From NCBI GenBank assembly GCA_950295325.1, contig OX485805.1, forward strand, positions 39,419,501 to 39,483,500: a stretch of 64,000 nucleotides of DNA, given 5' to 3'. The translations under genes and the position numbers were made by a program. Numbering within the stretch: position 1 is the stretch's first letter; every line of letters starts with the position of its first letter. Origin of the DNA: Polytrichum commune (lineage: Eukaryota; Streptophyta; Polytrichopsida; Polytrichales; Polytrichaceae). This document shows positions 46,040 to 55,949 of the stretch, piece after piece. The notes beneath the pieces were generated by a model. It was not told the DNA's origin. It saw only the letters and a program-made list of their open reading frames with translations, and did no database searches.

Positions 46040-46825
46040 TGGGAGGAGGCAATAGTGTTCTCCCTCTTTAGTATGTCACGTTTGGGAATCACCAAAAAAG
46101 GTCGTATTATCGAGGTGTCATCATGTCATTAATATGACAATTGGCCTAAAGTTGTCGTATTATTGAGGGAATACAAAAACATAAGTAATACGAGCTTTAA
46201 ATATGTAGAATGAGTTTAAGCAATATAGATGGTTTGAAATAATAACTTATAAATCCAAACAAATATAAATATTCTCAAGAACTCTTGAAATAGGAGTTCA
46301 AAGATCTTTGGTGTTGCATGCCCAAGTTAGCAAGTGTCATCTTATCTAAATTCCCTACTAACTTTTGAAAACTCATAATTTCATCAACACCAAAATACAA
46401 TTTGAAAGAGTTCTCTAATAAGAAACTAGACAAACATGATGCATGACGTTTAGCCTCAAGATATTGGTGATACTATATCACGCGTGTATAAGACAACATA
46501 CTAGGCAAGAGGCCACTCTAACCCTAACCATGTTCATTTTACATTAGTAACCCTAAGTATCATGAAGTTCCCAATGATAAGTGAGGTTCCCAAGTGAAAA
46601 TGGATGTATTTTAGATGCACATAAGATAGGTGAAAGGAATCTTAGCATTAACTACATCTCTAATATGACAAAAAGGAGATTCTAAATGTCGCACTGTCGA
46701 GTGTCATGGTCGTATAAAAGAGGGAGTTTTGGACTCAAAAGTTTGGTCTCGCAAAAATGTGTTGTAATATCGAGGGTGTCGTGTAAACAAGTGTTGTGCA
46801 AACAAGGTTAGATTGTAGTGGAAAG
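46040..46825. mobile_element. Possible pogo-like element with repeated TCGTATTATCGAGG
   Basis: The subterminal motif GGTCGTATTATCGAGGTGTC recurs in diverged form (CGTATTATTGAGGG near 46160, GTCGCACTGTCGAGTGTC near 46688, TTGTAATATCGAGGGTGTCG near 46760). Multiple subterminal copies of a [C/T]CTCNATAATACGA-type word next to the ends are characteristic of plant pogo/Emigrant relatives. The true ends and TA duplication are not clear, and no transposase is present. Confidence 0.4.
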
Positions 46826-46897
46826 GAAACGAGTTGATTTGACATGTATGTGATCGACCTTGAAATGACCGTGAAATTAAAGATATGACTCGTGTTA

Positions 46898-47457
46898 GGG
46901 CCACTTCACACACAAGGCTGAAGGCCCATGACCAAGGCAACGTAAGAGCTCTCAATGGTCGAAAAGACGGAGACCATCCAAGTTCACTTCACACTAGGAG
47001 GTGAAGGCCTAAAGACCCAAAGAAAGATTTGTGGATGAAAAGTCTACATGGAGTCCTACATGGCAAGTTGTGGATAAGGGTGCATGGTCTACCGGAACTT
47101 GCGTCAAACCCACCTCCAAGAGGTGGGCCTAACGCAAATTCCAGGAGACCATGACTTTAAAAAAAAAAAACCTAGCAGGACAGACTGCAAGGCAAATTCC
47201 AGGACAAACAAATACCACCAAGTAATTCTCTTCAATTGATGAAGTTTGAGACATATTATAAGAAACCAAATCCTCCCCTCTTTCCCCGCCAACAAAATAT
47301 GCAAATGGTCCCACAACATGCTCCATTCACACTATGCTTGAGGGCCCGTGACCACATAAAACGGCTTTCCCAACACCCATGGTACGGCCTTGGGATGAGA
47401 GTCGAGGGTCCTCACCATTACAAGGTCACGGCTCTTGGCTCATGTGTGAAGTGGCCC
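46898..47457. mobile_element. PIF/Harbinger-like MITE, TTA target site
   Basis: Left GGGCCACTTCACACACAAGG; right, read inward, GGGCCACTTCACACATGAGC, 15 bases perfect and diverged similarity beyond (CCCATGACC against CCGTGACC). An exact 3-bp TTA duplication lies at 46895-46897 and 47458-47460, as expected for PIF/Harbinger (Tourist) elements. 560 bp. Overlapping frames within it on both strands (47104-47550) have no transposase motif. It contains the hairpin at 47094-47142. Confidence 0.75.
47094..47142. repeat. Internal hairpin in the PIF-like element
   Basis: GGAACTTGCGT and CCCACCTC on the left pair with GAGGTGGG and ACGCAAATTCC on the right, with a 3-base loop (CAA). Two small internal bulges. 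Confidence 0.75.
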
Positions 47458-47460
47458 TTA

Positions 47461-48435
47461 GATGGCCTAATGCCCCCTCCCCACTTGACATTAGCTAAGC
47501 CTAAAAGTGGGTTTTTAAAAATGAGTGTTCACACCATCGACATTATCTAGTGCCGAGCCTAGTTGGCAAATGATGTGGCATGGCTTAAAAGTGGAGGTTG
47601 TAAGCTAAAACTACCGACCCTCCCATCGGTACCTAGACATGAGGCAAGAATGTAGGACCTCTAAAAGTGTTGCCTCCCGCCCTTGTGATTGGTTGCTTTT
47701 AGTCTTAGCTATGAGGGCACGAGGAGCTCCATTAACAAAAACCGATGGTAAGTATTAAGGCATTTGGGGATGGGACAAAAATTGTCCAACATTCATTGGT
47801 TGGTAGATAAAGCAATGAACATGTGTGAAAGCTACTACACTAAAACCTACTTGGAAATCTCCGGAGCAAGTTCTTGTAGGTGCATTGGGATGGCCGGACG
47901 TGTCCGCTATAGCCGAGGGAGCTTTACCCGGGTTTTAGGGAAGTCTTTGGTTATTTGCTAATGTCAAGTGGGGAGGGGGCATAAGAGTGGTGTCGAATTG
48001 CAGTCCTCCTGGTCAAGTCTTTGTTGTAGGTGTAGACTAATGAGAAGCCACCCAGGATTCGGCGAACTTGAACTTGTTGGAAACCGAGCCTGCTATGTAG
48101 TTGTTGTTGTTTATATTATTAGTGTTGATTCTTTCCACAAAGCTTGGGTGGAAACCAAAAATAAGCTCCCGAGCTCAAAATCCACTGGATGCGGGAAGAG
48201 CTCAAAGCTTGACTTTATTTAAGGCTCACATTTTGCACCAGATTCGCGTCAAGGTAAGGCAATGGACCTGAGAGCCAGATTCGCATCCATGGCCTCCTCA
48301 GATACACACCACGTACCTTACACAAGTACACGCTCATGTGCCACCTCAGCTGCCAGATCATATGCCAGATCAGCACCTTACATTGACACGTCAACCTTAG
48401 CACTGTATATACTGGGCCGTTCATAGTTACTTCCA
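47461..48435. other. No recognisable feature
   Basis: Somewhat GC-richer than average. Frames of 65-84 codons (47.76-48.22 kb +, 48.22-48.44 kb -) have no recognised domain and are not called. Confidence 0.45.
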
Positions 48436-48484
48436 CACTGATCGTCCCAATTAGTGCGTGTAGTTATTCGGAGTTACACGGTGC

Positions 48485-48507
48485 TATAACTCTTAAACGA
48501 GAATGTA
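48485..48507. repeat. 23-bp direct repeat, left of C element
   Basis: TATAACTCTTAAACGAGAAT then GTA. Recurs with two differences at 48929-48951, directly abutting the other end of the inserted element. Confidence 0.85.
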
Positions 48508-48928
48508 AGGTAGAAATACCATAACCCGTGAAATTAAGGTGATTCGCATCAAAGATCTAGTGTGGCAACCATGAGATAATTTCCCAAGATAGACGAGAAG
48601 GATTCATGAAGAATGCAAGTTGTTTCATGTTTTTTCGCCCTATACAGAAAATGCTACAATTTTTCAAAGTGGAAAGTTGTTCAACTCCCTACTCGTTCAC
48701 TAGATTCTCCCTACACCAAACACGGTGCTCCGCATTTCCATACAGAACATCACCTAAATCGGTTACCTCATGAGTACATTAACACTTGACTCCCATTGGT
48801 TACACTAAGTGTACATGCATTGAAGTTGTTGCCGAGCCATGATCGGTTTTAATAATGGCACTTCACCATTACGACGGCGGTCTAGTGCACGACTAGAGGG
48901 TGGTTAACGGGTTACGGTATTTCTACCT
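48508..48928. mobile_element. Family C element, copy 1, nested in K
   Basis: Left AGGTAGAAATACCATAACCC then GTGAA; right, read inward, AGGTAGAAATACCGTAACCC then GTTAA. The 421-bp interior ('GATTCATGAAGAATGCAAGT', 'CCCTACTCGTTCACTAGATT') aligns with 55494-55947. TA adjoins both ends, but a longer 23-bp duplication is also present. Shares the AGGTAGA start with family A, so the two may be related. Confidence 0.8.
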
Positions 48929-49522
48929 TATAACTGTTAAATGAGAATGTAGTATTTAATCAAGCAAAGTCAATTATGTTCCATGGTGTCTGAAGAACCT
49001 ATTGAACAATCGTTAGGAAAAATCGAACATATAAGTGAGATGTTATTGCATTGTGTAACTCCGTATATCAACACACATTAATTGGGATAATCAGTGTAGT
49101 TAGACAAATGTATTTGCCGAGTTACATGGCAAGCTTTGTAGTGAATTCCTATATTTCTAAGGGGCTCAATGTGGGAGATAGTATACACACAAGTTGTATG
49201 AGTCCTCGTCAAGTTTTGAAATCCTCGTTGTTTGATGTATGTGTTTCAAAATCTTTGTAGTGTATTATTTGATGTGATAAAAGAAAGTCACATTCCACAT
49301 TGGTGATCGTTATACTAGGTATGTTTTTGCACATGAGGGCACTAATGACCTCTATGGAAGCCCAAATCTATAATAACATCAGCATGTTCAACCAATTGGA
49401 AAGGTGCAATTGATGAAGGAGTTGATTTTATATAGGATAATTTGGACATAATTAGCTAAACGTGTAACCAAATATTGCAAATGAGATTGTTGGGATGAGA
49501 TTGGACTGTGTGCTCAAAAGCA

Positions 49523-49740
49523 CACTAAACATTGTATTTAGTGTTGTTAATTATTTGGAATTACACCATGCTCTCACTATTTACTCTATACCTCAATTTT
49601 TGCCAAAAAATGTCAAATTGTTTGATTGGACATTATAGAACACCAACATCTTCACTTGGTAGAAAATTACTTCAATAGTACAAAGATATAGCATTGTGTA
49701 ACTCCAAATAATAAGTGACATTGAATACAATCTTTAGTGT
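49523..49740. mobile_element. CACTA-like MITE with long TIRs (E/K-related)
   Basis: Left CACTAAACATTGTATTTAGT then 'ATTATTTGGAATTACACCAT'; right, read inward, CACTAAAGATTGTATTCAAT then 'TTATTATTTGGAGTTACACA'. The inverted repeats extend about 50 bases. The terminal 20 resemble family E, while the inner part resembles family K, so it bridges the two. No clear target-site duplication. 218 bp. Confidence 0.75.
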
Positions 49741-50068
49741 TGCAATCATCTGGGTTCAATAATCAACATGATTGAGTGAAAGTCTTTGTGATCACTCGAA
49801 AAAAAAACTAATTCTTACTTTGACATCTCGTAAGTTTTGCATCTTAGCTCTAGATTTGAACTTGAAATGACCATCTTTGGGGATGTGCAATTGTTTACGT
49901 GATGATAAAATTCATGAATTGAGTACATAGTAATTACCAAACCTCGTGCAAAGTAGTTATGTCACACGGCCACCAATCCTCATTTAATAGGCACCAAACC
50001 TTAAAAGTAATTGCCAAACCTCTACCGTAGCCACCGAACCCCATATTAATAGTTGTTGAACCCAACTA
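49741..50068. other. No recognisable feature
   Basis: AT-rich non-coding spacer between two CACTA-like MITEs. Confidence 0.45.
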
Positions 50069-50444
50069 AACTAAATATGTTATTTAGTGTCATGTGGTAT
50101 TTAATGCCACTATGGTAACTTTTCAGATGACACTTCTTATAAATAAGTGAACATATATTGTCATGGATGATGGATGAGTTCATCCATTGGCCAAAACCCT
50201 ACCTTCATTAGTCACCAACTTGTGATGAAATATTGTCATCGATGATTGAAGTTTGGATGAAACACCACTTGGAAAGTTACGGTAATTGCAACACTATAAA
50301 TCTATAATCCCCCCAAAATAATCTACAAGGAATGACAAATAATGTCGCGTGAACATGTAATGTTGGGTTGACATGTAGTGTTGGTGACACTATACCACAC
50401 ACAATTTACAGTTAGAATCAGTGACACTAGATGTCATATTTAGA
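50069..50444. mobile_element. Family E MITE, copy 2
   Basis: Left ACTAAATATGTTATTTAGTG, right GTGACACTAGATGTCATATT then TAGAAC. The interior 'GATGGATGAGTTCATCCATT' and 'GGTAATTGCAACACTATAAA' matches the copies at 29541 and 54731. Confidence 0.7.
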
Positions 50445-50449
50445 ACAAG

Positions 50450-50563
50450 CCCACTCTCCTTGCATATGCATCCGCAATGCAAATGCAAATGCAGGGAAGC
50501 CGCCCACTCTCCTTGCATATGCATCCGCAATGCAAATGCAAATGCAGGGAAGCCGCCCACTCA
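50450..50563 (+). repeat. 53-bp tandem duplication, 2.1 copies
   Basis: CCCACTCTCCTTGCATATGC starts at 50450 and again at 50503; the full 53-base unit is repeated without a difference, and a third unit begins at 50556 but diverges after CCCACTCA. Identity of the units indicates a recent event. Each unit contains a shorter AATGCAAATGCAAATGCA repeat. The two open frames here exist only because of the duplication. Confidence 0.9.
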
Positions 50564-50700
50564 CTGACGTACATGGCCTTCATGGAGGAAATTTTATGCT
50601 ACAAGCCTCGAACTCCCTGCATATGTGAGAGATATGTAGAGAGGGTTATATATAATAAGATGAGATTTTTTTAAACCTTCGACCTATTACTTTTCTCTGG

Positions 50701-51060
50701 TATCCGCTACTTACATATGAACCGGATGGAGTTTGAGAAATAACCGGTTGAGGTTTGGGACTTCAAAAAAAACTACTAGTTACAGATGAACCGGATGGAG
50801 TTTGAGAATTAACCGGTTGAGGTTTTTGGGACTTCAAAAAAACTACTAGTTACAGATGAACCGGATAGAGTTTCAGAAACAACTGGTTGAGGTTTTTGGG
50901 ACTTCAGAAAAACTACTAGTTACAGATGAATAGGCCGAATTTGAAAAATACGCGGTCGAGGTTTGAGACTTCAGAATAAACTAACCATAACAAATGAACC
51001 GGACGAGTTCGAGAAATAACCAGTTGAATTCCACAACTTCAAAAAACGACCAATCATCTT
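50701..51060. repeat. ~70-bp tandem array, about five diverged units
   Basis: Units contain TTACAGATGAACCGGATGGA, GTTTGAGAA.TAACCGGTTG and GGGACTTC, then an A-run and ACTACTAG. Units two and three are best preserved; four and five have drifted. A related unit or two lies at 39690-39930. A minus-strand frame (50981-51244) begins in unique sequence and runs into the array. Confidence 0.8.
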
Positions 51061-52440
51061 TGAGGAAATTCAGAAGTATTGAAAACAATGCAGGATGAGT
51101 GGCAGTTTTGCCTGGATCTACATCTACGTCCTTGAATGAAGACCACTTTCCATTCCTGGACGCAAATACAGATCCAGGAACGACTGGGCTTGCTCTTATT
51201 AGCGTCGCAACCATTGTTGTACCTTGATTAGTAGCTACCTTCACCTCGTGACTTTCCCGTGTCGGAACTCACGCACATTTATTCGCGTGTCAAACGCATG
51301 ACACAACACGACACGACACAACACGGTTGGGAGCCTTGCCTTGTCATGTGGAGGCAGTGGTGATTTTTCACAAGGTCCCTAATATGTCTAGGGACATGTT
51401 CATTAAAAAAACATTTCCAGTGGACGGGTTCTTAGAAAATGAACCGGTTTTGGGACGTGTCAAATTCACTTTGGACGGGTTCTAAAAATAACATTTTTTA
51501 ATTTAAAAAATCCAAAAAAATAAAATGGTACAAATATCAATTACATTATGTCATATATGACATGTGAATATAAGCATAATGCAATCAAACCACTAATACC
51601 CAATCAAAATATCAATCTTGAAGTGCTTGATTCACCTACATACATTAATTCATCAACCACACAATTTAGAACCTTTCTAACATAATGTCAAAGATTATAA
51701 TTGAAGGTAAACTTAGTAATTGAATATGAATTATTATATGTAAACATGTTCAAATTTTTTTTTAAAAAGAGCTACTTACCCTTCAAAGAAGTGGATGAAT
51801 TCTCCTATCATTCATGTTTCTCCAAACAAGCATCACTGTATTCCAATTGATGTTTTGAACTGGAATATTCACAGGATTGGACTCTTCTGAGGACACCCCA
51901 CCAAGGGCGAATGCATTCACTTGAATTTTTAAATTGCAAACACTAGGATCTCAACTCACTTAATTTACTTAGCTGGCATGGTTGATGAGTCCTATTGGAG
52001 CTGCTTCAAGTTCATGAATCCTATCATTGATCAGTGTGCTGCTTGAGTCACCGGAGTGCCATTTGTTTATTGAAGGTGAAACAGCCAGGGGAAAGGATGA
52101 ACTTAAAGACCAGGTCAGAAAATGCAACTTAGGAAGAAAAAAAAAGGAAAGGAAATGGCACTCATCACTGTAGCCAATTCAAACCGCGACATGGAAAGAA
52201 GAATTGGAAGATATGATCGGTATCTTCGGAAGCAGATACAGTCCCGAGAGAAAAGGATGAAGGAGACAACAAGCTGTTGTGAAGGATCTGAGTCTATTTC
52301 TTTGAACTAGTCTATGTGGACGAAATGGGGCAGGTGGCAACTAAAATAGATAAAGCAGAATTGAAGGAAGATACTATTGTTTCCAAGTGCAACCAATCAC
52401 ATGCCGACATCTTTCGGGTTATCTTTATCAAAAAAAAATT
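51061..52440. other. No supported gene; scattered ACGGGTT/ACCGGTTTTGGGACG words
   Basis: At 51418-51490 the words GGACGGGTTCTTAGAAAATG and ACCGGTTTTGGGACG occur, the same unit as the array at 52441. A 62-codon plus frame (52122-52310) is lysine/arginine-rich and might be coding ('RRIGRYDRYLRKQIQSREKR'), but it has no recognised family, so I leave it unassigned. Confidence 0.4.
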
Positions 52441-52565
52441 CTTTAACCTTTTCATGGACGGGTTGGTTTAGAAATTACCGGTTTTGGGACGGGTTGCTTT
52501 TTCTTTAACCTTTCCATGGACGGTTTGGTTTTGAAATTACCGGTTTTGGGACGGGTTGCAATTTT
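52441..52565. repeat. 62-bp tandem duplication
   Basis: CTTTAACCTTTTCATGGACG at 52441 recurs as CTTTAACCTTTCCATGGACG at 52503, followed in both by GAAATTACCGGTTTTGGGAC. Two units with few differences, plus a more diverged relative at about 51418-51490. Confidence 0.85.
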
Positions 52566-53216
52566 TTTTGCCTTTCAATTCGAGGTTTTTGGACGTGGAC
52601 AGGTAAAAACTTTGTCAAAAAGCACCCCTGTGTGGAGGCGTTAGAATACCCCAATTTTCTACTTATGAGCGAGGGCACGGGCAGGGTGTCGCTTTTTGCA
52701 GCCACCTAAATAGCTAGTACCCTAGACCCCTTTATTTAGCGACTTACATGAATTCTGAAATGATTGTGTGTTGACCCTTGCACCCTTTCTTGACACCACA
52801 TGGAGGCTAGGGAAGCAGGGAACAAAACAACACAAAAACAACACCACCCTCGCCTCCGTTCAGGGGGGCTGGCCTTCCCTTGCCTTTCCTTTCCTTTCCT
52901 TGCCGGTCCGGGGGGGGGGTGGCTGATTGGGGCGTATTATGCATACCTAATGATGAACAAGCAAGCGGCCTCTGGTATTATTACTGTTGCGTGCAGTTAA
53001 AAGGCGTTCAAAACAGGTCAAAAAGGTAAAAAGCAAAGTAAAGTTGTTGAAATCTTGTGCCTGACATGCACCCCCTGTTACTGGACCCGTTATGTGGTAG
53101 CTAGAGAGCGCCGCCCTGCTGTGTGTGCAAGTTGGGCCGAGTGAGTGAGTGTGTGTGTGTTGTTGGTGTGGTGGAAAACACGAGGCATTCCCATTCATCA
53201 TGGTGAGGTTCATGCT
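52566..53216. other. No gene; CCTTT and poly-G low complexity
   Basis: Contains (CCTTT)n at about 52876-52900, a 10-base G run at 52910-52919 and (GTGT)n near 53150. Overlapping frames are not supported. Confidence 0.5.
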
Positions 53217-53470
53217 TGCTTGGGGTTTGAGTGGTGTCGGTGTGTTTTCATTCGTTGTGGATGAAGGGATTCCAGTATAAAAAGTCGTCTATGAGATTGG
53301 GGGTCACGTCATTCCAGTTCAACACCACTAGATTGATTCAGGGTTTCGGTAGTTGTTTTTGGGGAGTCAAGTGGTTTAATGGTAGTCGTTTACATGATGT
53401 AATAGAGTTCATAGCGTTTCCATCTTGGCAACAGATGAGTTTCTGTAGACGACATGAATCCCTGGGTGTA
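53217..53470 (-). mobile_element. Family H MITE, copy 3 (inverse)
   Basis: On the minus strand: CAGGGATTCATGTCGTCTAC then AGAAACTCATC, 'TGAATCAATCTAGTGGTGTT', 'CCCTTCATCCACAAC', and a terminal inverse at 53217 (TTGGGGTTTGAGTGGTGTCG). It accounts for most of the 146-codon plus-strand frame at 53231-53671, which is therefore not a gene. Confidence 0.7.
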
Positions 53471-53764
53471 AGGTTCCGGTTGCATATAGGGATGCCCTTC
53501 CTTTTGGTATGCGTACGCAATCATATGGGTTTTCTTTACATGCAGCTACCTACTCGAGTGGTTTGTGGTGCGGGGTTACTTTTAGCCCCCGAAGTGTCTA
53601 AGAGGCTCAGACTGGGCCTCTGCAAGCATAAAATAGTGTATTTGAGCTACATACTTTTATTTTTTATGTGACCCTAGTTATAGTCAACTTATTTCTCAAG
53701 TGCATTCTTTGAGTAAGTTGAACACTTTGTTGTTATTGAAGAATTGAATCCCTATACGTAGCCC

Positions 53765-54029
53765 GGGTGCCCTAGCTAGGGATTCGTGGTGTCTAGGTAA
53801 ACTCATCCATTAGCAAAGTGAAAACATAATAGTTGTTTATACTCCAATAACAACTATTTTGACATCATTTAACTCCGAAGACAACATCAAACATCCCGAA
53901 TTAGTCTAGTGAACTCCAATTATAATGAATTGGCTCTCAACCTTGTAGGGGACTTGTTTAACTAGAGCCCCTTCATCCACGATGATGGATGAGTTTTTTA
54001 GATGCCACAAACTCCAAGTTGAGTGCCCT
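53765..54029 (+). mobile_element. Family H MITE, copy 4
   Basis: Left GGTGCCCTAGCTAGGGATTC then GTGGTGTCTAGGTAAACTC; right GATGGATGAGTTTTTTAGAT then CACAAACTCCAAGTTGAGTGCCC. The inverted repeat therefore extends to the GGGC-type base pairs. Only about 295 bp from copy 3 and in the opposite orientation. Confidence 0.75.
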
Positions 54030-54730
54030 CGGATGCAAATACATACATTGTATTTGATTATCAATGTTTTGTGTCAATAATTTAAAGTGGTTTGTCAAGG
54101 CATGCCCCATTAATTCCAAGAAGTTCATGTATCTGCAAAAAAATAGACACGCTTAAAAGACCCCAATGGTAAAGTCAAAAACTTTTGTTCGTAATCGAAT
54201 CAAACATAGAGGCATCAATGTGATATGGGTTGCGGTACTCCAAAATGCCTCCAAAAGTCATAGATGTCACAATGATATTAGACTATACTAAGCTCGGTTT
54301 AGTCAAACCAACACAAGTGAAGGAAACCAAAATAAGAGTTTAGGGCTCCCACGCTACTGCAACTCCCATTCTACATAACTCTCTTGCGCTATGGAGCAAC
54401 CCATAACATAACCTCTCGGCTCCATCCACCCATGCATTGAAGATCGCATCAAATTCTACATTAAAAACATCTTCTCATTGTATCATAACATCACTCAGCT
54501 AATGAGTTGTGTTCAACTACCCTCACTTCATATTCATGCTAAAGCATTGAGATTCAAACTCAAACTATATCATAAGGCGTCCATTTGACAAGAAGTTTAA
54601 TAGGGTGACCATTTGAACCCCCCCCCCCCTTTTTTCCCTCTTCCTCCTCTCCATGTTGTCTATGCATGTTGGTCCAACTAATGTAATGTTGCCCTTTCTT
54701 CACCCCATATGCAGGCATATCCCATTAAAA
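54030..54730. other. No gene; repeat I fragment and poly-C
   Basis: 'GATGCAAATACATACATTGT' with 'GATTATCAATG' (54031-54080) is shared with 59055-59105 and 60178-60220 (dispersed repeat I). A 12-base C tract lies at 54618-54629. Otherwise nothing recognised. Confidence 0.45.
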
Positions 54731-55092
54731 ACACCATATACAATATTTAGTGTCATGTGGTATTTAGTGTCACTATCATAACTTTTTAGATGACACTTCT
54801 TATGACTCAGTGAATAAATACTATCATAGATGATGGATGAGTTCATCCGTTGCCCAAAACCCTACCTTCTCTTGTCACCAACTTGTGAAGATGTGTTGTC
54901 ATGGATGATTGAAATTTGGATGATAAAACACTTGGTAAGTGATAGTAATTGCAACATTGTAAATCTATAATCATCCAAAAGAGTTACAAGTATGACAAAT
55001 AAGGTTGTTGGTTTAACATTTAGTGTCGGTGACACTATTCCATAGTTTAGAATTAGTATCAAGCGAGACAATTAGAACTGGTGACACTAAGG
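54731..55092. mobile_element. Family E MITE, copy 3
   Basis: Left ACACCATATACAATATTTAG then TGTCA; the right inverse is cut after GGTGACACTAAG, so the outer right end is lost. The interior aligns closely with 50069-50444 ('GATGGATGAGTTCATCCGTT', 'CACCAACTTGTGA'). Confidence 0.7.
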
Positions 55093-55493
55093 GCCGCTTT
55101 CCATCTAGAGGCATAAGATGTAAGAAGTATCTCCAGAAGAAGAAGAACTCCGGTCTCCGGGGGAGGCCGGAGTGACTAGAGTGTTTGTTCGTAGAACATC
55201 CTTAGCCATGCCCTAGGGCAATGGTGTTAGATGTAGAACTACTTCACCCTTTTCAGGGAGTAGACAAAGTATCTCCAATGGAAGACAAGCAAGCAACCAC
55301 CTCAGCCTGGTATTGTCGGTGTCAATTAACATGTTTTCTTGGTTTTCTTGGGTTTAGGGTTCACATCCAAATTGGACGGGGAATTTGAGGTTGTATCAAA
55401 ATTCTTTTCAACATGGGGAGCCAACTCAAGTGAATAAATCCGAGGTCTGGCTTGCATCGGATGCGGTCGACATTGGACATGACAAAATCACTA
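55093..55493. other. No recognisable feature
   Basis: Slightly GC-richer. GGTCTCCGGGGGAGGCCGGA is a local inverted word, but nothing else supports a feature. Confidence 0.45.
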
Positions 55494-55947
55494 AGGTAGA
55501 AACACCATAAGCCGTGAAAAGAAGGTGATTCGCATTGAGGATATGGTCTTAAATTCATGACATAATTTTCCGAGATAGAAGTGAAGGATTCATGAAGAAT
55601 GCAAGTTGTTTCACATTTTTATTCCCCGTGTAAAACAAATTTTAAAAAATCTACAATTTTTAAAGTGGAGAGTTTGTTGAACCCCCTACTCGTTCACTAG
55701 ATTCTCCTTAAACCAAACACCATAATGCTCATTTCCACACATAACATCACCTAAACCAGTTAACTCGTGAGTACATTAAACTGTGATTGATGGTAGTCAA
55801 AGATGACTAAGTTTGGCTAAACTGAATGTAGACCCAAATCAAGCTGCCAACCTCATAATTATTGATTTTAGAAATGACACTTCACTATTCTGACGGAAGT
55901 CTATCGCACGGGTAGAGGGTAGTTCACGGTTTATGGTATTTCTACCT
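55494..55947. mobile_element. Family C element, copy 2
   Basis: Left AGGTAGAAACACCATAAGCC then GTGAA; right, read inward, AGGTAGAAATACCATAAACC then GTGAA. TA adjoins both ends (55492-55493 and 55948-55949). The interior aligns with 48508-48928, with one extra stretch near 55785-55840. No longer flanking duplication is visible here. Confidence 0.85.
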
Positions 55948-55949
55948 TA

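Larger units (their letters stand above)
48436..49096. mobile_element. Family K element (CACTG ends) carrying nested C element
   Basis: Left CACTGATCGTCCCAATTAGT then GCGTGTAG, 'GGAGTTACACGGTGCTATAA'. Right, read inward, CACTGATTATCCCAATTAAT, then 'GGAGTTACACAATGC'. The insertion at 48508-48928 divides it. Without the insertion and the flanking duplication the element is about 215 bp. Shares termini with family J and subterminal sequence with the element at 49523. CACTA-type inferred. Confidence 0.75.

Noticed and set aside
53231-53671. 146-codon open frame on the plus strand
   Set aside because: Most of it lies on the antisense of a family H MITE (53217-53470), and no domain is visible.
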